Assembly (NCBI GenBank): GCA_028693285.1
Contig: JAQUVQ010000008.1
Span: 1-64,000, forward strand
Length of the DNA stretch: 64,000 nucleotides
Direction of reading: 5' to 3'
Origin: Smithellaceae bacterium
Lineage (GTDB): Bacteria; Desulfobacterota; Syntrophia; Syntrophales; Smithellaceae
Position 1 is the stretch's first letter, and every line of letters starts with the position of its first letter. Made by a program: the position numbers and the translations under genes. The notes below the pieces were generated by a model, which worked only from the letters and a program-made list of their open reading frames with translations, had not been told where the DNA came from and did not search any database. Of this stretch, positions 56,614 through 64,000 are shown one piece after another.

Positions 56614-56777
56614 GCGATTTTTCCTTGTTCTTTCCGGCGGGCATGATAGATAAAAAAACGAAATATCACAACAGAGAATTAGCAAAAATTCATTGCAATA
56701 AACAGGTGAATGATTTATCTGCCCGGTAAGGGACGAATCGGAACAAAATCAATCTTTTGAAGAAAAGGGGAGAAGCC

Positions 56778-57602
56778 ATGGCGCTTTTCAGCATCGACCG
56801 GGACAAATGCAGGAGCGACGGAATCTGCGCGGCCCAATGCCCCGCCCAAATCATCGTTCAGGCGGACCGGCAGTCTTTTCCGTCTTTGCTCAATGGCGCG
56901 GAAGAATTCTGCATCCGCTGCGGCCACTGCGTGGCGGTTTGTCCTCACGGGGCTTTTTCCCTTTCCGGCATGACCCCTGACGAATGTCCGCCGGTCGATC
57001 CGGGCCTGCTTCCCGGCGCGGATGCGCTCAAACATCTGCTTCTGGCGAGGCGCTCCATTCGACGGTACAAAAAGACGCCCGTTTCCCGGAAGGTGCTGGC
57101 GGAGCTTCTGGACGTCGCCCGCTGTGCGCCCACGGGAAGCAACAAGCAGCAGGTTCACTGGATTGTTTACTCACAGCAGGAGAAAGTGCGCAGGCTGGCC
57201 GGAATGGTGGTCGATTTCATGAAGATCATGCTTCCCGCGGCCGCGGACGAGGCGGCCCTCCGCCGCTTCCGGCGGATCGTGGACGCCTGGGACGAGGGAC
57301 AAGACCGCATTACGCGGGATGCCCCGCACCTGATCATCGCGCACAGCCCCTCCGATCTTTCCTTTCCCGCGGCCGACTGCGCGATCGCGCTCACCTATCT
57401 GGAGCTTTACGCCTGCGCCCGGGGACTGGGCACCTGCTGGGCCGGGTATTTCACGGCAGCGGCGAATCTGCACGAGCCGCTGATTCGGGAGCTGAATCTT
57501 CCGGCGGGCCGCCAGTGCTGCGGCGCCGTGATGCTCGGATACCCGTTGTGCCGCTATTACCGTATTCCCGCGCGCAATGAGGCGCAGATCCACTGGCGCT
57601 GA
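56778..57602 (+). CDS. Nitroreductase family protein with N-terminal 4Fe-4S ferredoxin domain
   Basis: CRSDGICAAQCPAQII, CIRCGHCVAVCPHGAF, then SIRRYKKTPVSRKVLAELLDVARCAPTGSNKQQVHWIV. Confidence 0.9.
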   Translation: MALFSIDRDKCRSDGICAAQCPAQIIVQADRQSFPSLLNGAEEFCIRCGHCVAVCPHGAFSLSGMTPDECPPVDPGLLPGADALKHLLLARRSIRRYKKTPVSRKVLAELLDVARCAPTGSNKQQVHWIVYSQQEKVRRLAGMVVDFMKIMLPAAADEAALRRFRRIVDAWDEGQDRITRDAPHLIIAHSPSDLSFPAADCAIALTYLELYACARGLGTCWAGYFTAAANLHEPLIRELNLPAGRQCCGAVMLGYPLCRYYRIPARNEAQIHWR

Positions 57603-57765
57603 TGATCGCTCGATGCTCGGACTTCATGGCCGATAGCCCATCGCCTCTCGCCTTCGTCCTGTCCTTTGTCGGACAAACACGGACGCGCCTGTAGGACATA
57701 TCCCTTCAATAGAATCGGACGGAGACTGATACCAAGCGCCCCCGAAACAGTGTACTCAGTATGCG

Positions 57766-57897
57766 CTTTTCAAGGGGTACATGTATTGCATCCGCCATAT
57801 GTAATACGCCCCGAGGTTTTGCGGTCGGTGGATCAGAAGCGCGCATCTGATAAACAGGAACAAGGCCCGAATCGCGGGGCGTACCCCTCTTGAAAAG
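57766..57897. other. Nested inverted-repeat element upstream of acs
   Basis: Arms CTTTTCAAGGGGTAC / GTACCCC(TC)TTGAAAAG; TACGCCCCG / CGGGGCGTA; inner hairpin ATCAGA / TCTGAT. Confidence 0.6.
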
Positions 57898-58023
57898 ACC
57901 GATGGCGTCCCGTGTCTCCCCCTTAAAGCATCGAATATGACACTGGGTCCCTGGTTTGCAAAAGAGAAATAATGCCTTTTTGGCGGAAAAGGAAGGCATA
58001 AAAATAATTTTAAGGAGAATAAT

Positions 58024-60003
58024 ATGGCCGAAGTCAACGAACAAGATTTTTACGACAAAGTTTTTCCGGTACCGGACAGAGTAAGGGAGAAATCCTACAT
58101 CAAGAGCCGTGCGGAGTACGAAAAACTTTACAAAGAGTCGATCGAAAACCCCAATGCTTTCTGGGCGAAAATGGCGACGGAAAGACTGAGCTGGTTCAAA
58201 CCTTTTGACAAGAACAAGGTTTCGGACTGGTCGTTTGACGCCAAAAATGTGTATTCCAAATGGTTTGAAGGCGGAAAGCTCAATGTCTGCTACAACTGCC
58301 TGGACCGTCATCTGGAAACCAAGAAGAACAAGGCCGCGATCATTTTTGAAGGCAACGATCCCAACGACTGGAAAGTTTACACGTATTACGACATGTATCG
58401 CGAAGTCAACAAGTTCGCGAACGTTCTCAAAAGCCTGGGCGTCAAAAAGGGCGACCGTGTCACCATCTTCCTGCCCATGATCGCGGAGCTGTCCATCGTC
58501 ATGCTGTCCTGCGCCCGCATCGGCGCCGTTCATGCCATCGTTTTCGGCGGTTTTTCGGCGGAAGCGTTAAGAGACCGCATCAACAATTCCGGCTCACAGG
58601 TCGTCATCACCTGTGACGGAACCTACCGCGGCGCCAAAGCCGTTCCACAGAAAGACACCTGCGACAAAGCCCTGGCTCAGTGCCCCGGCGTGAAAACCCT
58701 GGTGGTTGTGAAACGTACCGGAACCGCCGTTACCATGAAGGAAGGCCGCGACGTCTGGTATGAAGAATTGATGGCCAAAGCGGACCGCTACTGCAAACCC
58801 GAAGAAATGGACGCGGAAGATCCCCTGTTCATTCTTTATACCTCCGGCTCCACCGGGCAGCCCAAGGGCGTCGTTCACACCCAGGCCGGCTACCTGCTGT
58901 ATGCCTCCATGACCCAGCAGCTCGCTTTTGACGTGCGCGAAGAAGACACCTACTGGTGCACCGCCGACATCGGCTGGGTCACCGGTCACAGCTACATTGT
59001 CTATGGTCCTCTGTGCAACGGCCATTCCAGCATTCTTTTCGAAGGCGTTCCCAACTATCCGGACTTTGGACGGTTCTGGGCAGTCGTCGAAAAATACAGC
59101 GTCAATAACTTCTACACGGCTCCCACAGCGATCCGCTCGATTGCCAAAGAAGGCGACAAGTGGGTCGATGCGCACGATATTTCCTCGCTGCGCGTTCTGG
59201 GTTCGGTCGGCGAGCCGCTCAACCCCGAAGCCTGGTGGTGGTACTACAATAAGATCGGCGCCAGCCGCTGCACGATTTCCGATACCTGGTGGCAGACCGA
59301 AACCGGCGGACACATGATCCTGCCTCTGCCCGGCGCGATTGACATCAAACCGGCCAAAGCCATGGTGCCGTTCTTCGGCGTGGTTCCGGTTCTGTTTGAC
59401 GAAGAAGGCAAAGAAATCAAAGGTCCCGGCAAAGGCGCTCTGTGTATTAAAAATTCCTGGCCCGGCATGGCCCGCGGTTTGTGGAATGACACGGAAGGCC
59501 GGTTCGTCGAAAATTACTTTGTGCAGTTCCCCGGCACGTACTTCTCCGGCGACGGCGCGGAACGCGACGCCGACGGCGACTACAAAATCACCGGCCGTGT
59601 TGACGACGTCATCAATGTTTCCGGTCACCGGCTGGGCACCGCGGAAGTCGAAGCGGCGCTCACCTCCCATGCGGATGTCGCGGAAGCGGCCGTTGTCGGA
59701 TTCCCGCATGACATCAAAGGTCAGGGCATCTTCGCTTACGTCACGCTGAACAACAACGTGGAAAAGACGGATGAACTCAAAAAGGCCCTGGTCGCCCATG
59801 TCCGCAAGGTCGTCGGTCCGATTGCATCGCCCGACCAGATTCAATGGGCGGATGGTCTGCCCAAAACCAGATCCGGCAAGATTATGCGCCGCGTTCTGAG
59901 AAACGTCGCCGCGAAAACGTTCGGTGACTTCGGCGACACGTCAACCCTGGCGGATCCGCATGTGGTTGATGACCTGGTCGAAAACAGGAAGAAACTCGGC
60001 TAA
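58024..60003 (+). CDS. acs: Acetyl-CoA synthetase (AMP-forming)
   Basis: YTSGSTGQPKGVVHTQAGYLLYA, WWQTETGGHMILPLPG, VSGHRLGTAEVEAAL, PKTRSGKIMRRVLRNVA. Confidence 0.97.
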   Translation: MAEVNEQDFYDKVFPVPDRVREKSYIKSRAEYEKLYKESIENPNAFWAKMATERLSWFKPFDKNKVSDWSFDAKNVYSKWFEGGKLNVCYNCLDRHLETKKNKAAIIFEGNDPNDWKVYTYYDMYREVNKFANVLKSLGVKKGDRVTIFLPMIAELSIVMLSCARIGAVHAIVFGGFSAEALRDRINNSGSQVVITCDGTYRGAKAVPQKDTCDKALAQCPGVKTLVVVKRTGTAVTMKEGRDVWYEELMAKADRYCKPEEMDAEDPLFILYTSGSTGQPKGVVHTQAGYLLYASMTQQLAFDVREEDTYWCTADIGWVTGHSYIVYGPLCNGHSSILFEGVPNYPDFGRFWAVVEKYSVNNFYTAPTAIRSIAKEGDKWVDAHDISSLRVLGSVGEPLNPEAWWWYYNKIGASRCTISDTWWQTETGGHMILPLPGAIDIKPAKAMVPFFGVVPVLFDEEGKEIKGPGKGALCIKNSWPGMARGLWNDTEGRFVENYFVQFPGTYFSGDGAERDADGDYKITGRVDDVINVSGHRLGTAEVEAALTSHADVAEAAVVGFPHDIKGQGIFAYVTLNNNVEKTDELKKALVAHVRKVVGPIASPDQIQWADGLPKTRSGKIMRRVLRNVAAKTFGDFGDTSTLADPHVVDDLVENRKKLG

Positions 60004-60013
60004 AGACCCCTTG

Positions 60014-60036
60014 TGCGGAACGGCTGCCGTTCCGCA
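60014..60036 (+). terminator. Hairpin downstream of acs
   Basis: TGCGGAACGG-CTG-CCGTTCCGCA. Confidence 0.5.
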
Positions 60037-60051
60037 TGTAAGTCCCTCCTT

Positions 60052-60087
60052 AAAAAGCCGTTCCCCGGTTTCGGGGAACGGCTTTTT
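60052..60087 (+). terminator. Intrinsic terminator of acs (usable on both strands)
   Basis: AAAAAGCCGTTCCCCG-GTTT-CGGGGAACGGCTTTTT. Confidence 0.88.
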
Positions 60088-60224
60088 GCTTTGGCCGGAT
60101 CAGATCGGACCGGATTTTCCGTATTCCCTTGCCCTCCTGATGCCCGGGCTCTTTCCGGGCATAGATCCGCCTTTCCTTCAGGCAAACCGCCCTGCGTCAG
60201 GACGCTTCCGTTCGGGCATAACCA

Positions 60225-62333
60225 TTATGGGTTGGGAACGATTCGTATCCTCGCATCCAGCGCGACGACGCCGGAGCCGTCGGCCAAAACCCGCAGCGGG
60301 TTGACATCCAGTTCGCGGATCTGAGGAAATTGATGGAGCAGATGGGAGACCCGTTCAATGGCGGCCGCGTAGCCGGGAATATCCCCGGCGCCTTTCCCCC
60401 GGGCGCCCTGCAGGATCTTGCAGGATTTGAGTTTCCGGATTTTTTCTTCAATCTCCCGGCTGCCGGCGGGGCACAGGACATGGGCGACGTCCTTAAACAC
60501 TTCGATGTAGATGCCGCCGTATCCGAAAGAAACAACCGGTCCAAAGGAAGCATCGCGCTGCCCGCCGATGAACATGTCGTATCCTTCGCCGGCCTGTTTC
60601 ATGACGCGGATTCCCTCGAACCGGGCGTCTTTTTTGCAGCGATCAAGATTCCGGCGTATGCGGTCAAAGGCGCTTCGGACGGCTTCGGCAGTTTCAATCC
60701 CCGTGATGACGCCGCCTGCGTCTGATTTGTGGACGGCGTCGGGCGAGACGATTTTCATCACCACCGGGTAGCCGATGCGCTCGGCCGCGGCGGCGGCCTC
60801 GTTCGCGTTTCCGGCCACGACGGATTCGGCAGCGGCGATGCCGCCGTGGCGGAGCAGCTCCAGGGCTTCCTCGCCTTTGACGCCTGGATGATCCGCGATC
60901 CAGGTCTTCGCGGCCCGGATGTCGATTCGGTCTGGCAAAGCATGGACGGGCGAACCATCCGCTTTTCTGGCGTAATAGTCATGCTGTTTTTTAAAGGCGC
61001 GGATCATTTCGCCGGCGTTATTGAAGATGGGAATGTCGAGATTCCGCTTGATCCGGGAAATCGTCGCCGAAAGTCCGAACAGGCAGATGCCCAGCGGCTT
61101 TCCCGAAGACAGAATGGTTCCCGTTACTTCCTTGGAGAGGTCCGTATGGAACATTTTGTAAAAAACGTCCTCTCCCCGCGGCATTTCCGGCCATTGCGTG
61201 ACGTAGACGGCTCCGTCGACGTTTTCGTTGTGCATGACGGAGAAGAAAATATTGGAATACGCGCCGGCATCATAGATGTCGCCCATGTCGAGGGGGTTGG
61301 AAAAATGGATGACCCCGGCGTTGGAAGAATTTTTGAGTTCATCATAGAAAGCCGGGCCGGGATCCGCGAACGCGAAGCCGGACTCCTCGCAGAGATCCGC
61401 CATCATGACCGTGAATCCGCCCGCGGGGGACATGACCATGATCCGCTTGCCGCGCATGGGAGGCAGATCAAACACCTTGGCCATCGAGATGAAATCGTTG
61501 AACTCGTGAATCCGGGTAATGCCCGCCCTTTCAAAGGCCGCATCGAGAATGGCTTCGTTGTTGGAAATCGCCGCCGTATGGCTCATGGCGACTTTTTTGC
61601 CGGCATCGGTCGTGTTGGATTTCAGGACGATCACGGGTTTGCTGATCCGGGACGCGGCCTCGATCAGGCGGTCTCCCCGGGGGATGCTTTCCAGGTACAT
61701 GCCGATGACCCTGGTGTCGGGATCGCGGCCGAAATATTCCAGGAAGTCCACCTCGTCCAGGTCCAGTTTGTTGCCGATGCTCGCAAATTTCGCCATCCCG
61801 ACGTTTTCATCGGTCATGAGGTTCCAGAGCATCAAACCCACGCCGCCGCTCTGGGTGATGATGGACAGTCCTCCCTTGGGCGGACTGAAGGACGGCACAA
61901 AAGGCAGGCACAGGCCGTTGGCGGTGTTGGCTACCGTGACGCCGTTGGGTCCGACGAACCGGATGCCGTATTGACGGGCCCGGCGCACTACCTGCTCGGC
62001 AAGTTTCCGGCCTTCTTCCCCCAGTTCATTGAATCCGCCGGAAGGGATGGCCATCCATCGAACGCCGGCTTTTCCGCAGGCATCGACGGCATCGGGGACA
62101 AACCGCGCGGGAATCAAAACAAAAACAAGATCCGGCACCGCCGGCAGTTCTCCGATGTCCCTGTACATCTTGATGCCGTCCACGTGCGGATCGGTGGATC
62201 GGGGGTTGACGCCGAAGATGCGCCCGAGATACCCCCAGCGGATGAGGTTTTCCAGAACAAGGCGGGGAATGTTGTCGGGCCTCGACGACAGGCCCATGAT
62301 GGCGATGGATTGCGGGTAAAAAAGTTTTTCCAT
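60225..62333 (-). CDS. Acetate/acyl-CoA ligase (NDP/ADP-forming), fused alpha-beta
   Basis: FYPQSIAIMGLSSRPDNIPRLVLENL...RFVGPNGVTVANTANGLCLPF; ATP-grasp YPVVMKIVSPDAVHKSDAGGVITGI. Confidence 0.92.
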   Translation of the reverse strand: MEKLFYPQSIAIMGLSSRPDNIPRLVLENLIRWGYLGRIFGVNPRSTDPHVDGIKMYRDIGELPAVPDLVFVLIPARFVPDAVDACGKAGVRWMAIPSGGFNELGEEGRKLAEQVVRRARQYGIRFVGPNGVTVANTANGLCLPFVPSFSPPKGGLSIITQSGGVGLMLWNLMTDENVGMAKFASIGNKLDLDEVDFLEYFGRDPDTRVIGMYLESIPRGDRLIEAASRISKPVIVLKSNTTDAGKKVAMSHTAAISNNEAILDAAFERAGITRIHEFNDFISMAKVFDLPPMRGKRIMVMSPAGGFTVMMADLCEESGFAFADPGPAFYDELKNSSNAGVIHFSNPLDMGDIYDAGAYSNIFFSVMHNENVDGAVYVTQWPEMPRGEDVFYKMFHTDLSKEVTGTILSSGKPLGICLFGLSATISRIKRNLDIPIFNNAGEMIRAFKKQHDYYARKADGSPVHALPDRIDIRAAKTWIADHPGVKGEEALELLRHGGIAAAESVVAGNANEAAAAAERIGYPVVMKIVSPDAVHKSDAGGVITGIETAEAVRSAFDRIRRNLDRCKKDARFEGIRVMKQAGEGYDMFIGGQRDASFGPVVSFGYGGIYIEVFKDVAHVLCPAGSREIEEKIRKLKSCKILQGARGKGAGDIPGYAAAIERVSHLLHQFPQIRELDVNPLRVLADGSGVVALDARIRIVPNP

Positions 62334-62389
62334 AATATTTTCCGTTTGACGGTTTCCGAAGAGATGGCGTCCGGGCGGATGAGGTTCTC

Positions 62390-62935
62390 CTATACCAGCA
62401 CCTCCACCTGGGTGAATCCCTTCTCGTAGGAATAGTTCACCGGATAGTCGAGTTCCCGGAGGATCCGCTTCATCGCGATGTTGGTTGAATCGACGATGGA
62501 CACAAACCGACCAATCCCCTGCTTTCGGCCGATCGCAAATATTTTTGACAGCATCTGTTTGCCGAGACCTAAATGCTGCCAGTCGTCGCGCACCACGATC
62601 GCGAAGTCCGTGAGCTGCTCCTGGGGATCGTAGCCATACCGCGCCACTCCGATGATGGCGTCTTTTTCATCCTCGCGGATGACGGCCGCCAGCGCGAAGT
62701 TTCTTTGATAATCGAGATGCGTGAGTTGGAAGAGCAGCTCCTTCGGCAGAGCCTTGACGGGCCTCAAAAAACGCAGATAGATCGAATCGGACGAAAGCTT
62801 GTTCAGCAAATCCACGATGAAAGATTCATCCGTCGGCAAAACAGGCCTGACCGGCACTGTTTTCCCGTTTTTCAGGGCCATACGGGTTTCGTATTGCAAA
62901 AGATCGCTCCGGTTCATTGTTGATGGCATTTTCAT
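62390..62935 (-). CDS. GNAT family N-acetyltransferase
   Basis: VPVRPVLPTDESFIVDLLNKLSSDSIYLRFLRPVKALP...VVRDDWQHLGLGKQMLSKIFAIGRKQGI. Confidence 0.85.
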   Translation of the reverse strand: MKMPSTMNRSDLLQYETRMALKNGKTVPVRPVLPTDESFIVDLLNKLSSDSIYLRFLRPVKALPKELLFQLTHLDYQRNFALAAVIREDEKDAIIGVARYGYDPQEQLTDFAIVVRDDWQHLGLGKQMLSKIFAIGRKQGIGRFVSIVDSTNIAMKRILRELDYPVNYSYEKGFTQVEVLV

Positions 62936-62972
62936 TACCCAACCGGCGGCAGCGCGCGGTCTGCCGCCTTGC

Positions 62973-64000
62973 TCACGACAGATTCAGCGTCATCGACACC
63001 ATGTTTTCATCCTTGCCGTCGAACTGGAAGGCGCAGCGGCGGAAGATGCGGATCATGGCGTAATTTTCCTGAAGCGTTTCCGCCCGGATGGTTTTGTATC
63101 CTTCCTTTTTGGCCAGCTCGATGCACTGCTCCGACAGGGTAATCCCCAGGGATTTGTTCTGCCACGGATCGGAAATGATGATGGCGTATTCCGCTTCTCC
63201 CTCGCAGCGCTTGTTTTTGAGGAGGCGCGCGATGCCGAGGAACTTGCGCTGATCCCCCGTTTTCGCCTCGGCGACAAGGGCCACTTCATCTTCCGGATTG
63301 ACGTTGCAAAAACGTTGCGCCCGCTCCGGCGTGGCGGAAAAAGGCGACAGAAAGCGAAGCCAGAGGGATTTGGGGGAGCAGCTGTTGACAAAATCCGTCC
63401 ACAGGCCGATGTCTTTTGGATTGATCAGCCTCAGTTGAACGGGGACATTGTCCACGGAAAGAGTGTCCTTGGTCAGATGACGGGCGATGGAATCCGTGAA
63501 GGCGCTCTGGCGCCGCACGCCGTAGGCATGCATCTGCCCCAGCACTTCCGCCGCCATTTCCGCGGTGGAATACACAGGGAAGCCGGCCTGCTCCATCTTG
63601 ACCACGTCGTGAATCATGAACTCCTTGCAGGCGACCACGCAGACCGCCGGTTTTTCCTTGTAGTCGATGGACTTCATGACGTCCACGAACGATCCCAGGA
63701 TTTCGCCCTGAATGACGACGATGAAGCTCTGCACGTCGCTCGATTCCACGCCGATTTCGATCAGGTTTTTCACCTGCTCGGGCGTCATGGAAAAAGAGCA
63801 GTCGATGGGATTGCCCGCATTGGCGAATTCCGGCAGGGCGTTTTTCAGGCGCTTTTGAAAATACGGCTCCAGTTCGGCCAGGCGCATGCCGGACAGATAC
63901 AGCATGTCGGTGGCCGCGACGCCCAGCGACCCGGTATAGGTGATGACCATCACGCCGTTGCCCTTCGGGATGGGCTGTTTGGAAAAGGCGCGCGTCAGCG
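62973..64000 (-). CDS. Partial: NDP-forming acyl-CoA synthetase-like domain fused to GNAT domain (Pat-like)
   Basis: MVITYTGSLGVAATDML...NAGNPIDCSFSMTPEQ..., then GNAT RLINPKDIGLWTDFVNSCSPKSLWLRFLSPFSATPE...IIISDPWQNKSLGITLSEQCIELAKKEGYKTIRAE. Reading frame runs off the right edge. Confidence 0.8.
   Translation of the reverse strand, partial: LTRAFSKQPIPKGNGVMVITYTGSLGVAATDMLYLSGMRLAELEPYFQKRLKNALPEFANAGNPIDCSFSMTPEQVKNLIEIGVESSDVQSFIVVIQGEILGSFVDVMKSIDYKEKPAVCVVACKEFMIHDVVKMEQAGFPVYSTAEMAAEVLGQMHAYGVRRQSAFTDSIARHLTKDTLSVDNVPVQLRLINPKDIGLWTDFVNSCSPKSLWLRFLSPFSATPERAQRFCNVNPEDEVALVAEAKTGDQRKFLGIARLLKNKRCEGEAEYAIIISDPWQNKSLGITLSEQCIELAKKEGYKTIRAETLQENYAMIRIFRRCAFQFDGKDENMVSMTLNLS

Noticed and set aside
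57940-57960. Possible sigma-54 promoter upstream of acs (GGGTCCCTGGTTTGCA)
   Set aside because: GG-N10-GC spacing is present but the -24 element is poor (GGGTCCC vs TGGCACG); not convincing by eye.
57706-58533. 275-aa minus-strand ORF across the acs 5' region
   Set aside because: Antisense to the start of acs and through the inverted-repeat element; no recognisable domain.
1-64000. CRISPR arrays, transposases, integrases, phage or toxin-antitoxin modules
   Set aside because: No regularly spaced direct repeats and no ORF with recognisable transposase, integrase, Cas or phage motifs were seen; gene content looks like core metabolism.

Overview
This is a gene-dense, high-GC bacterial chromosome segment with no phage, transposase or CRISPR array that I could see. 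Gene content resembles a syntrophic or anaerobic deltaproteobacterium (inferred from gene content only). Main contents: an NDP-forming acyl-CoA synthetase with a MarR regulator; an OFA-type MFS transporter; tRNA-Arg(ACG); a CBS-MgtE transporter; an enoyl-CoA hydratase; a Kef-type antiporter; citramalate synthase (cimA); a Sua5/YciO protein; RNase E/G; a MerR regulator with two nitronate monooxygenase-like proteins; a trpEGDCFBA operon; rmuC; two NtrC-type two-component systems; a NuoE / NuoF-GltD / Fe-S / GltB-like flavoenzyme operon followed by a stand-alone NrpR (DUF128)-like protein; bioB; rnk/greA-like; htpX; a leuACDB operon that runs into a response regulator and a MetH-activation-domain protein; a ZraP/Spy-like gene divergent from a ZraSR-like pair; an YprA/YprB (MrfA/MrfB)-like pair; and an acetate-activation locus (acs, ADP-forming acyl-CoA synthetases, GNAT/Pat-like proteins). 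The strongest signals not explained by the long ORFs are: (1) three translation-coupled attenuators with unannotated leader peptides, Ile-rich before cimA, WWWW before trpE and Leu-rich before leuA, each with a terminator and a competing antiterminator that can be drawn by hand; (2) a perfect GG-N10-GC sigma-54 promoter upstream of the NuoE/NuoF-GltD/GltB-like operon, next to an NtrC-type system; (3) a second sigma-54 promoter with an upstream palindrome at the zraP-like gene; (4) a nested inverted-repeat element upstream of acs. All assignments come from reading the sequence, without database searches.
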